Shown: positions 1 to 10,446 of the stretch, one piece after another
Layout of the letters: each line of letters begins with the position of its first letter
Numbering within the stretch: the stretch's first letter is position 1
From: Panicum virgatum
Lineage: Eukaryota; Streptophyta; Magnoliopsida; Poales; Poaceae
Length of the DNA: 64,000 bases
NCBI RefSeq assembly: GCF_016808335.1
Contig: NC_053141.1
Location: 19,723,756 to 19,787,755 of the forward strand
Direction: 5' to 3'
Translations under genes and position numbers: made by a program
Notes under the pieces: generated by a model
The model's database searches: none
The model's input: the letters and a program-made list of their open reading frames with translations, nothing else
What the model was told of the DNA's origin: nothing

Positions 1-1620
1 CCTGGGCATATCCATCCTATGGTGACTCGGCGGATGGCATCTCCGGCCGCGACTCTCTCCGCCACCGAGGGGGAGCCGCAGGTCTCTCCGGTACCCTCCT
101 CTGTCCGCGACGCCTTGGCGGATCCTCACTGGCGTCACGCGATGGAAGAGGAGTACGCGGCTCTTCTTGCGAACCAAACATGGGACATCGTACCGCGTCC
201 TTCTGGTTGCAATGTGGTGACTGGCAAGTGGATCTGGACGCATAAGCGTCGGGCTGACGGCACACTGGAGCGATACAAGGCTCGCTGGGTTCTCCGGAGG
301 TTCACTCAGCGACCTGGTGTGGACTATGATGAGACCTTCAGTCCAGTCATGAAGCCCGCTACGGTGCACACGGTCCTCTCGCTTGCTCGCTTGCGCTCTC
401 GCACTCTTAGCCTGTGCACCAGCTGGACGTGAAGAATGCGTTTCTTCACGGCACTCTGTCAGAGACTGTCTACTGCTCTCAGCCAGCGGGATTTGTGGAC
501 TCGAGTCGTCCGGATATGGTCTGCCGGCTCAACAAGTCTCTCTATGGTATGAAGCAGGCTCCTCGGGCTTGGTACTCTCGGTTCGCCACGTTCTTGCTGA
601 TATTGAGGTTCACCGAGGCCAAGTCTGACACGCCTCTCTTCATCTACCGCTGTGGGGATGAGACTGCCTATCTACTGCTCTATGTCGATGACATTGTGCT
701 CACAGCCTCCAGTCAGCGGTTGCTTCAGAGTGTCATCTCCTGTCTGCAGTAGGAGTTTGCTATGAAGGATCTTGGTCAGCTCCACCACTTCTTGGGCGTC
801 ACTGTTGAGCCTCGCCCGTCTGGTCTTCTCCTTCACTAGCGGCAGTACGCACTCGATATTCTGGAGCGGGCTGGGATGACTGATTGCAAGCCCTGCTCCA
901 CTCCTGTCGACACTCAGGCGAAGCTGTCTGCTGATCTGGGTGATCCGGTGGCTGATCCTACTGCCTACCGGAGTCTTGCTGGTGCTTTGCAGTACCTTAT
1001 CTTCACCAGGCCGGACCTCACCTGCGCTGTCCAGCAAGTCTGTCTCCATATGCATGATCCCCGGGAGTCACACCTTGCTGCGCTAAAGCGTCTCCTCCGT
1101 TACGTTCATGGCACAGTGGATCTCGGCCTGGTGTTTCACTGCTCGTCCTCTGCTGAGCTAGTGGTCTACACTGACGCTGACTGGGCTGGCTGCCCGGACA
1201 CTCGTCGCTCCACTTCCGGCTACGCCGTCTTCCTGGGCGGCAACCTGGTCTCGTGGTCGTCCAAGCGGCAGCCGGTTGTCTCCCGCTCCAGTGCTGAGGC
1301 GGAGTACCGGGCTGTCTCTAACGGCGTGGCGGAGGCGTCCTGGCTACTACAGCTCTTGGCGGAGCTCCACAGCCCGCTCGCCAAGAGCACGCTCGTCTAC
1401 TGCGACAATGTCAGCGTTGTGTAGATTGAACATAGTCCAGCATCAGCGGACGAAGCATGTGGAGATTGACCTGCACTTCGTGCGCGACAGAGTCGCCATC
1501 GGCGATGTTCGGGTACTCCATGTCCCGACTACCTCCCAGTTTGCTGACATCTTCACCAAGGGACTGCCCTCTTCGACCTTCTCGGAGTTTCGCTCTAGCC
1601 TCAACGTAGCCGGTGGCTAG
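1..1620 (+). pseudogene. Ty1/copia pol remnant (reverse transcriptase and RNase H)
   Basis: This is the 3' part of a Ty1/copia polyprotein, entering from the left edge of the window. The reverse transcriptase reads from about 19 to 750, with the fingers segment ([13 protein letters not shown]) and the catalytic YVDD motif near 680-690. RNase H follows at about 1150-1400, with the YTDADWAG and SSAEAEYRA motifs. A C-terminal HVEIDLHFVRD to DIFTKGLP stretch ends at 1618-1620. The frame breaks near 410 and again near 1425. In-frame TAG codons at 750-752 and 837-839 look like former glutamine codons. The protein would have copied the element RNA into DNA, but this copy cannot. Domain assignment is secure from motifs; the exact family is not assigned. 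Confidence 0.93.
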
Positions 1621-1667
1621 TTGTGGCTGCCGGGGGTATTAGCCCTTTGTACTCTCTTCTTTGTCCA

Positions 1668-1882
1668 GTCTTGAACACCGCTGCGCCGGTTGTTCAGACT
1701 GCGGGGAGGTGTTGGCTTTCTTGTTGTTCAGTCTTGAACGCCGCTGTGCCGGTAGTTCAGACTGCGGGGGGGGGGGGGGTGTTGGTGTATATTGAGCTCA
1801 TGTGTATAGAGGCTCATGTATAAGAATTATATATACCCACACTTCTAGAGTTGGAGGAATACATCCATTATTCCCTCCTACA
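1668..1882 (+). repeat. Tandem 3' leader repeat, G tract and start of copia 3' LTR
   Basis: Two near-identical copies of about 50 bp (around 1668-1716 and 1731-1779) both contain CAGTCTTGAAC and TTCAGACTGCGG. The second runs into 14 consecutive G, which serves as a polypurine tract. The 3' LTR probably starts at 1780 (TGTTGGTGTATAT). It contains a TATATATA stretch near 1830 and may end at about 1882 (CCCTCCTACA), which would make it very short. I could not confirm the right end with a target duplication because the left LTR is outside the window. Confidence 0.6.
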
Positions 1883-2319
1883 AATACCTATAATCAAATG
1901 GCTACAGTGCAATTATATTTCATGTTTCTGTTTGCCCACCTTTTTTTTGTTTGAAAGCTTACACCTTTTGAGTTTAAAAGAAGGCTTACACAGAATCTTT
2001 TGTTCTTTTTTACAGTTAGTCTTTTATGTTCTCTACAGCTCTACAGAAAGATTCCACCTCTGGGTATCAATCAGTAAATAGTGCACATGTGTGGTTGGTG
2101 AGGGTTTCATTAGGATTTAGTACAAGAGTTGGCATCAGCTTCCAGACTTTGATTGCCTAGGCTTTGAACGTTTTCTACTACCTTCATTATATTGATACAG
2201 CTGCATTGAAACATACATCTTGTATTTCTTATTCAACGTATGGCTGTAAATTTTCCATTCTGGGTTATATTATTTGGTTCATGTCTCAATTATTTTATTG
2301 CTTTTTGATGAGGATAAAA
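1883..2319. other. Intergenic, nothing recognised
   Basis: AT-rich DNA between the copia LTR and the next element. Only short ORFs with no recognisable motif are present. No promoter or repeat stands out. Confidence 0.6.
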
Positions 2320-3285
2320 GTAACCGGTGCTACTCAACCACCGGTTACAGACTAAATCCCCGTTAGCAATCCAAAACATAGGCCAAGACAGCGAATGTCA
2401 GCCCGAAACGTAGGTGGCCCAACTCCAGTGGAGGGCCCACGACCCATCAAGGGACGGACTCGCCCGACCTGTGCAGGATGGTTCGCCTCGCCCAACCCCC
2501 GCGGGGAGAGTTCCGCCTGGCCCGACCCCCGCGGGAACCGCCTCGCTCCGCCCGGCCTAGGAAGGGCCCGCACCGCCACGTGGCAGCCAGCCAACCCCAA
2601 GCGAAAGGGGGACGCCCCCCATTCAACAAGTGTCGAACAACGAAGGACGTGACCGCCCATGACAGCACCCACTCCTCGGTATGGACTATGACGACAGCGG
2701 AGGCGATGGGGCGCCGCCCAGCGGCGTGCAATGGGAAGCGCGCTGGCCGACAAGACATGGACGAGACAGAGCACCCACTCCCTACAGAAGGAGGCGTCAT
2801 CAACAGTCAACCCCCCATCCCGGGCTGCCATGACCCGAATAGTGCCAGAAATGGGGCCGCACGACCCGCGTCGCCATCAGCGGGACCCACCAGGACCATT
2901 GACAAGGGAGAAGGGGTCAGACTTCATCCGACCCCAGGCTTTCCTTTTATCTTATTTCGCTCACTTTTGTATCCGACCCCCTCCTCCCTTGAGCTATAAA
3001 GGGGCGAGGGCGTACCCCTGAAGAGGGGGGTCGACTCCACACAACCAGAATAGATCCATTCGAACCACACTAGCTCGCACAACCAGAGACTTGGGAACTC
3101 GTCCCTCTCTTGCCCGTTTGTAACCCCCTACTACAAACAGTGTGCAAGAACACGAGCGACTCGAACTAGACGTAGGGACATTCAGCCCGAACCAGTATAA
3201 CCCTTGTGTCTCCCCTTGCATTACCATCCAGGCCTGTGATGCGCACACATTAATCTACTCGCCGACGATACAGAACGCCGACACT
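2320..3285 (+). mobile_element. Probable solo gypsy-type LTR, preceded by a short palindrome
   Basis: A GC-rich block with no gene but with the layout of a long grass LTR. It has a U3-like stretch, a TATA box (GCTATAAAGGGG, about 2993-3004) and a pyrimidine-rich leader. Its right end is at about 3285 in CCGACA. Long ORFs here lack any protein motif. The left boundary is uncertain: a 9-bp perfect inverted repeat (GTAACCGGT at 2320-2328, ACCGGTTAC at 2340-2348) lies at or just outside it. I could not read a convincing 5-bp target duplication, so the solo-LTR call rests on layout only. Confidence 0.5.
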
Positions 3286-3766
3286 CTTAGTTGACCATGT
3301 ATTAGAATACTGTGGTTACTTATCCCTAGTTATTCTGCACATCATGTTCCTGTTCACGGGCTACATGTACTCAGCCATGTCAGCTTCCCATGTCTGACCT
3401 TAGTTGTTTAAGTTAGACGAGGGATGCAGATAGATTGAGTGAGAATAGAGATGGAACTGTCAGATCTGATAAGAGCATCAGGCTATTTGGTTACAGAACT
3501 ACAGCTTTGCACCTTTTTTGTTTATGCATCTGGCATTATTGTTTAAGTGGGGGTTAAAGGAAAGAGGTTTGGTGGTGTGTCATGTACTCCTGCGAACCTT
3601 TATGATTTATGGAAGTTTGGTGGGCTCATGTATAGCATGAGCACTTTGCTTTGTTATACCAACTGACACCTCCACAATTATTCTGATAATTGACCAAACT
3701 AGACACATTTTTTTTTTGAAGGGAGAGGGTGGGGTAGACCTAATTTTGTGGCCTTGTGGCAGGGGG
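3286..3766. other. Upstream flank of the UGDH pseudogene
   Basis: About 480 bp with no ORF of note. It probably contains the distal promoter of the pseudogene that follows. A poly-T run lies near 3710. No other motif is clear. Confidence 0.5.
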
Positions 3767-4480
3767 TTTATAAGGAGCTGACCTTCCCTCTGCATATAAC
3801 TCGCAGGCAGCTTCTCTGCATACAAGAGGTTGCCTCCATCTCTTCTCTAGTAGTGCCTTCCAAAGATCTTCCTAAACTTCTTGAGATCTGGTAAGGGCTC
3901 CCAACTAATCCCATGCAGTACTTTTGTCTTTGTTTTGATTTCACACTGGATCCTGCCAGAAGTGCAAATCCATTTTGTAGTTGCAGTTGTTCTTCAAACT
4001 TTATTACTAAGGTATCATCAGATCTGAGAGTTCACTTGAATAGTATTTGGCCCATGATCTTTGTTTCTTTTGATGCCTTTGTGGATGATAGTTTCAGTTC
4101 TTTATTGCAGCTTTCTGCTAACATATGTGGCCTGGGCTTATTCTATTGCTGTCTATTTTGTTTTTGTCAAATAAAATTGTATAGAAATTGCTGGAACTGT
4201 GGTTTTTTAAATGCATGTCATTCTATTTAGATTTAATCAAAACTGGTAGTTACCAGACTACCAGATCTATCAGAATTATCTGATTATCCTGATCTACCAT
4301 TTGTTTCAGTTCAACTGATTAGTCTTTATGCATGTTATTTGACTACTGCATTTGTATAACATGCTTCCTGCAAGATCTTGGTGCTCGTGCTTTAAATTTG
4401 ATTCTTGTCTCTAATCTGTGCCATATGTTTAAATGTAAAACCACATTTTTCAATCACAGGTTGTGCAGTAAACTGAAAAG
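3767..4480 (+). promoter_or_regulatory. UGDH TATA box, 5'-UTR exon and 5'-UTR intron
   Basis: A TATA-like box (TTTATAAGG, 3767-3775) lies about 25-30 bp before a pyrimidine-rich leader exon of roughly 3797-3890. A donor GTAAGG begins at 3891 and an acceptor CAATCACAG ends at 4459, giving a 569-bp intron. The second leader piece (4460-4480) runs directly into the ATG at 4481. Plant UDP-glucose dehydrogenase genes are known for an intronless coding region with an intron in the 5' leader, and this layout matches. Keeping this intron means the copy arose from genomic DNA and not from a spliced mRNA. Confidence 0.7.
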
Positions 4481-5914
4481 ATGGTGAAGATCTGCTGCAT
4501 TGGAGCTGGCTATGTTGGTGGCTCTACAATGGCTGTCATTGCCCTCAAGTGCCCGGCAATTGAGGTGGTTGTTGTTGACATCTCCAAGCCTCGCATTGAA
4601 GCTTGGAACAGCGACCAGCTCCCAATCTATGAGCCTGGTCTTGATGATGTTGTGAAGCAGTGCAGGCGCAGGAACCTCTTCTTCAGCACTGATGTTGAGA
4701 AGCATGTTAAGGAGGCAGACATCATTTTTGTCTCGGTTAACACTCCCACCAAGAGCCGTGGGCTTGTAGCAGGCAAGGCTGCCGATCTCACCTACTGGGA
4801 GAGTGCTGCCCGTATGATTGCTGATGTCTCCAAGTCAGACAAGATCGTTGTTGAGAAATCCACTGTCCCAGTAAAGACAGCAGAGGCTATTGAAAAGATT
4901 TTTACTCACAATAGCTAGGGCATCAACTACCAGATTCTTTCAAACCCAGAGTTGCTTGCAGAGGGCACAGCAATCGAGGACCTCTTCAAGCCTGACAGAG
5001 TTCTCATTGGTGGTCGGAAACCCCTGAGGGCTGGAAGGCCGTTCAGGCTCTTAAGGATATGTATGCCCACTGGGTTCCCGAGGACAGGATTCTCACCACC
5101 AACCTGTGGTCTGCCGAGCTCTCCAAGCTTGCTGCGAATGCATTCTTGGCCCAGAGGATATCCTCTGTGAATGCCATCTCGGCACTCTGCGAGGCCACTG
5201 GTGCCAATGTATGTGAGGTGGCTTACGCCATTGGGAAGGACTTGAGGATTGGCCCCAAATTCTTGAACGCCAGTGTTGGCTTTGGTGGGTCCTGCTTCCA
5301 GAAGGACATCCTGAACTTGGTGTACATCAGTGAGTGCAACGGCCTCCCCGAGGTGGCCAACTACTGGAAACAGGTCATCAAGATCAATGACTACCAGAAG
5401 AGCTGGTTTGTGAACCGTGCTGTTTCCTCCATGTTCAACACTGTTGCTGGCAAGAAGATTGCCGTTCTTGGTTTTGCCTTCAAGAAGGACATCGGTGACA
5501 CAAGGGAGACCCCAGCCATTGATGTGTGCAAGGGCCTGCTGGGTGACAAGGCTCAGATCAGCATCTATGACCCCCAAGTCACTGAGGATCAGATCCAGCG
5601 GGACCAACAAGTTCGACTGGGACCACCCGATGCACCTGCAGCCTACAAGCCCCAGTGCTGTGAAGCAGGTTAGTGTGGTCTGGGACGCATACGAGGCCAC
5701 CAAGGGCGCCCATGGCCTCTGCATCCTCACCGAGTGGGACGAGTTCAAGACCTTGGACTACCAGAAGATCTTCGACAACATGCAGAAGCCAACTTTTGTC
5801 TTGGATGGGCGCAACATTGTTGATGGCGAGAAGCTCAGGGAGATTGACTTCATCGTCTACTCCATTGGCAAGCCACTTGATGCTTGGCTCAAGGATATGC
5901 CCGCTGTTGCTTAA
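4481..5914 (+). pseudogene. UGD: UDP-glucose 6-dehydrogenase pseudogene
   Basis: The functional enzyme oxidises UDP-glucose to UDP-glucuronate with NAD+ in the cytosol and feeds cell-wall polysaccharide synthesis. The start codon gives [14 protein letters not shown], the N-terminal dinucleotide-binding motif, and the region covers nearly the full family length of about 480 residues. The catalytic cysteine motif [10 protein letters not shown] is intact near 5280, and the C-terminal domain runs to PAVA and TAA at 5912-5914. Three lesions disable it. There is an in-frame TAG at 4916-4918, a one-base deletion near 5018-5022 after VLIGGR, and a deletion of about 8 bases near 5604 after DQIQRD. Between lesions the sequence is very well conserved, so inactivation looks recent. 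The protein family is certain. Whether it was a local gene or a duplicated fragment is not known. Confidence 0.95.
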
Positions 5915-6905
5915 TTCCCCAGGTTTCCCTCGCAAGCGCACTACTTGAACTGTGGGAAATCTATCAAGAAGAGGAATTGTTTGACCATTCTTTATAGTTT
6001 GCTTTTGCTGGAGGCAAGGCAATTTTCTCTCGGGCACAAAATTGGATGTTAGTAATCTCCGTTATGTTTGAATGGTCGCGGCAGCCATAGCCCGGTGCCC
6101 TCATGTATTCATGTTCATCGTTCCTTGTTTACTCATTTACCTTTTGGCTTCTGATCCATCACCAAAGATAAGCTAGTTTTATGTTACCTATTATTTTGCA
6201 AAGATGTAGTCACTCCTAGTTATGCCTTCTTATGTTCGTACATTTGTCTTTGTTCAGTCTATGCATTCCTCTGTGCGAACACTAATGGATGCCAATTGAT
6301 GCTCGGTGCAGCTCTAATATATGTTCGTGTCTGCACCATGTGACTGTTCTTGTATGATCTGTCATTAGTCCTTGCCTCATGTGTGGTGTCATGTATTTTG
6401 TTCTGTCAATGCTTACTTTTTGAAAGAATTCTGATGCATCGCGATCGATGGGCAGAAGTAACTTCATAATTTTGGTTTGGAGGTCAGATGCAACCAAGGT
6501 AAACTTGTTTTAAGTGACATGTTTTACATGAGCAAAATTGAACAGAGATTGAGTTGATTTACTCAGTATACAAATTACAAGTTTTAATGTAAACTGGTTG
6601 CTTTGCCACCAAAAGTTTGGTTTCTTTTCTCGGAGACCAAACTAACTTTGTAACAAATTTCTTCTATTCTTAATGAAATACGTGCTCAGGGTCATGAAAA
6701 ATGACTCAAGAAGATTATTTTATGTGTGAGAACACGAGTCTCCTCCACTGACCACCATGGCCGTCTACTTGAAGTGCCAGAACCACTAGTACCTCAAGAA
6801 ACATACCACACGTGTTTTCAATGCTGAAAGGTTCAGAGCAAAGGAAGTGCCTATCTAAGTCGCATTTTTCCTGTATCGCGAACTCCAACGGAATGAGTAC
6901 AAGGA
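5915..6905. other. UGDH 3' flank and unassigned DNA
   Basis: The first 200-250 bp are probably the 3'-UTR of the pseudogene. The rest contains no ORF with recognisable motifs. The tandem duplication described below begins near 6850. Confidence 0.5.
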
Positions 6906-6913
6906 CCTCACTT

Positions 6914-7440
6914 TAGAGATGGCAACGGGTATGAAATATCCGCGTACCCGCGGATACCAAACCCGACGGGCGCGGATACGGGCATGAGTTTGTGCCCGCG
7001 GGCACGGGCACGGGTACAACTATAAACCCAACGGGTATTTTTAAACGGGTTTGAAAAATTAATACCCGAATCAGCAAACCCGCAAACCCGCAAATAATGA
7101 CTCTTGTGATGTATTATGTATGAGACTAGTTTATTTATTTGCTAAGATTTATTTGTTTCCTCAAATAAATGGTGTTGATGTGTTGCTTAATAGGTTATAA
7201 TTTATTAATGTTGAGATATAGAGGTGCATATTAATATTTACATGCTATTAAAATGTGCTTGTGTGCTTGATTTTCTAAAACTTGCGGTATGCGGACGTGC
7301 CCGCGGATATGCGGGTATCTGCGGATAATGGGTACGGGTATCGTTTCCTACCCGTTGCGGGTTGCGGGCGCGGATTTTAGCACGCGGGTACGGGTTTATG
7401 AAGTTGATATCCGCGCGGATTTTATCCGTTGCCATCTTTA
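6914..7440. mobile_element. hAT-like non-autonomous DNA transposon with 8-bp TSD
   Basis: A 527-bp element. The left end is TAGAGATGGCAACGGGT, and the right end is its near-inverse CCGTTGCCATCTTTA. A perfect 8-bp target duplication CCTCACTT flanks it at 6906-6913 and 7441-7448. Both ends are rich in ACCCG/CGGGT words that can pair over about 150 bp, and the middle is AT-rich. It has no transposase, so it must have been moved in trans. The 8-bp duplication and the TAGAGATG end fit the hAT superfamily. Confidence 0.9.
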
Positions 7441-7499
7441 CCTCACTTCGACAGATCAGGTTAAAACCCCACATCCACACGAAAACAGAGAAAACAAAC

Positions 7500-8076
7500 T
7501 GTTGGGATCTTTGGCACGATCACCGATAGGGAATAAAAAAAAAGTAAGCTTCGGATAGTAAATGAACGTTTGGGAATAAATTGCACAATCGAAATTGCAC
7601 TATCATTCGCCAAATGTCCGACCCGTACAACGTTGGGTGGGAGGGGGTATTTATACCCCCAACCTTATTACAGCATTCCAAGAATGCCCCTCCGGTTCTT
7701 ACGAAGGTTGAGAGTTTACATCGGGGGTGTTTGATAATTTCACTAGGTAGGACAGTCCGAATTGGACACTCCTACTCGAGTCACATGTTACATGATGCTT
7801 GGTGACCTTCGACGGGAGCCTTCAGCGAGCTTCGTGATGCTCCGCCCCTGTCGTTCGTCACCTCCTTGTCGACCGTTGCGTCCCGAAGGTTCTGGGCGTC
7901 ACCTTTGGGTGCTGGACCTTGACGAGTTCTTGAACCTTCGGCGACCGGGAGCAATCATCGTCCCTATTCTTACCAACCAGAAGAAGAAAAAGAATGATCC
8001 ATTGTGGTTAGCGAAAGTTGCGACCTTCGACGAACCTTCAGGTTACACCACCTTCGCAAGGGGGCGATCCCCAACA
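7500..8076. mobile_element. Solo LTR with 5-bp TSD
   Basis: A 577-bp block beginning TGTTGGGATC and ending GATCCCCAACA, so its termini form an imperfect inverted repeat with the TG...CA ends of an LTR. A perfect 5-bp target duplication CAAAC flanks it (7495-7499 and 8077-8081). No internal coding region remains, as expected after recombination between two LTRs. Its absence from the paralogous site near 9030 confirms that it is an insertion. Confidence 0.87.
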
Positions 8077-9544
8077 CAAACGCACTTGTGCAAGCTACAG
8101 TTTCAGTTTGTGCTATTTGTATGATTTATTTTAATTGTGTGCAAACACAGTCCCCATGAAAAGGTTCGTCTGGCTAGGTCAAAAGCTAGGTCATTTGGCT
8201 TATAACAAAAAAAGGATCATGGGTCCAGAAATTGAGATAAAGTGCAGTATTATTCTTGCAAGACTTTTTGAAATTAAAAATATGTAAATTGTAATAGAAG
8301 AAAACAAAATCTCATGTAGTGCCTCAAACCTAAGCTTATATGTATGGACAGCTTCTAAATATGGGTGCGAACACTAAACTTGTGAATGAAATCATCTACA
8401 TGAAACTCTGAACTCAAAAACTTTTGATTGGCTTAAAATTTCATTTGGAGAAAAAAAAGTAACATAAAAACCTTCAATAGTATAAAAAAGATTGGGCAAG
8501 GGAAAATTTGGAACTAGACAACCTTAACTAGAGATGAAAAAGTTGGAATAAAAAACTTTCAAGCCAGGATACAGAATTTTGAGGAAGATATCATGTGGGA
8601 AAGCCCAGAAGAAAACAAGAGATTATGATTTAACCAAAAGAAAAGAACAATGAACGAGCCAGCTGAAAAAAATGAAATATACGAATGATGGAGAATATTT
8701 GTAGTAGGCCACCTAAGACAAAGTTGCACAGGCCCCACAATAATCTTGGTAAGCTCTAGCATGGACGACTATATATGTAACATAGAGAATACTAATCCAA
8801 GATTTTTTACTCTCACACGGATCAGAGATGCTGACATATAAGTCGCATTTTTCTGGTATATATTTATCTTCAATTAATGGAGCGCGAATGTTGCACACCT
8901 CTCGGCACTGTAACGCTTCTATCATATATGTGAACTCCAACTATTTGAGCACATGGATCACACTTCAACCACAACAAAAATCAAATTGGAATTACAGAGC
9001 AGGTTAAAACTGCCACATCCACACAAACAGAAAAAAACAAATAAAAATGCACTAGTTTGTACTAGAGTATGATTGCTTTTTACTGCGGCAAACACACTCC
9101 CCACAATAAAAGGAGGCCGTGCAGTTTATCTTATGAACAGTTGAGATGCACATCATATATATGAAAAAAGGCTGGGTTAGCTATTTGGCTGATATATACG
9201 AAGCAAAAAAATTCAAAGGCTGAGAGAAAATGAGACAAATTGGGGTATTATTTTTTTGGAAAACTTCTTAAATTTCTAGTTGAAGAAAAGCAATTTCAAG
9301 GAACCGCTCAGAACTATGCTTTTGTATTGACAACTTTTAAATATGAATGAAACGCAACTTTGAACTAAAGAACCTTCAATTCTAAAGATTGGAACTGGAC
9401 AACCTTCATTCAGTCTTGGGAAAAGTTTGAACAAGACAACTTCAACTAGAGATGAAAAAACTTGGATTCATACCACCTTAAAATCGGGATAGCCCACAGA
9501 TATATGAATGATGAAGAACATTTGTAGTATAGGCCACCTAAGGA

Positions 9545-9882
9545 GCACTGGTGCTTTTTTCATTTCTATATTTAAAAAAAATCAAAAGTATATGCCCGTT
9601 TGGATAAATTGCAAATATACCCCCCTGCTGCCCGTTGCCCGGGCGACCGGGCACCGGTCGCCCCCCTACGGGCGACAGGGGGCAATGGCGCGGGGGGCAG
9701 GGGGGCACCGGTCGCCCACCCCTGGGGCGACGGGGGTCGGTCGCCCCCCCTCCCCTCTCACCCCTCATTCTATTCTCAAAAATTCCAGGAAAAATAAAAA
9801 AAAGAGGGGTGAGAAGAAGGAAAGTGGCGAAGCCCTGTCGGAGTGCGCATCTGTGATCTGCAGGTATTAACATTTGACCTTC
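9545..9882 (+). repeat. MULE left terminal inverted repeat
   Basis: Pairs with 16108-16498. It contains a T-rich end (CTTTTTTCATTTCTATATTT), a GC-rich centre full of GGGCGACC/GGTCGCCC words that can fold on themselves, and the stretch CTGTGATCTGCAG followed by GTATTAAC. This last junction looks like a splice donor, so the repeat may supply the promoter and first leader exon of the transposase gene. The matching acceptor would be GATGCACAG just before 10446. Confidence 0.85.
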
Positions 9883-10446
9883 CACATAGTTGCGTTGTTT
9901 TTTATTGTAATTTATTTTAAGTAGTACTGTAGTAGTTAATTTCTAGCAGTAGTTTGCGGATATATTATTTATGTTGTATAAAATTATTTCTGGAATATCA
10001 GAACACACGTTTATTACAAAATCTTTAGTATTAGAGATTACTTTATAAATTAGATTTGTTTTAGATTGTATTAGATTATAATAGGATTATTTCTCTGTTT
10101 TGCTATTTCAGTAATTTCAGACATGTGCTTAGAAATTAATTTTGAATTAGAATAATATTAATATGGAGGTAATGAATTAATTTGTAGAAAATTACGAATT
10201 AGAAGTTAGTACAATACAAATTATTTTTAGACATATTTATAAATGAATTAGAATAGAATTATTTTATGGATCGCATATGTAGTATATGTATGCATACGAA
10301 TCGGTGGATAATTTGCACGTTAGTTATATACGTAGACCGGAATACTTATATGTTGTAGTTGAATTTCGTACGTAGTTTGTATAGATTATTGAATAACGTA
10401 GTGAAATAAAGAGTATGACTGCATAAGTATTCGTTGATGCACAGAT

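Larger units (their letters stand above)
6850..9544 (+). repeat. Diverged tandem duplication of intergenic DNA
   Basis: Copy A (about 6850-8740) and copy B (about 8835-9544, resuming at 16499 after the Mutator-like element) share ordered landmarks. These include AAGTCGCATTTTT (6858; 8840), GAACTCCAAC (6881; 8931), a GGTTAAAAC..CCACATCCACAC stretch (7459; 9003), an ACTAGAGATGAAAAA stretch (8526; 9447) and the GGCCACCTAAG end (8706; 9532). Copy A carries the hAT element and the solo LTR; copy B carries the Mutator-like element. No coding function is visible in the unit. Confidence 0.75.

Noticed and set aside
1765..1779. Run of 14 G considered as sequencing artefact or G-quadruplex
   Set aside because: It sits exactly where the copia polypurine tract is expected; a single G run cannot show a quadruplex.
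2478..2999. 173-codon frame on +, with other long frames on both strands
   Set aside because: Lies in the probable solo LTR, low-complexity Arg/Pro-rich in all frames, no domain.
4927..5748. Long open frame on the - strand (273 codons)
   Set aside because: It is the antisense of the UGDH pseudogene and arises from its GC-rich codons; no independent motif.
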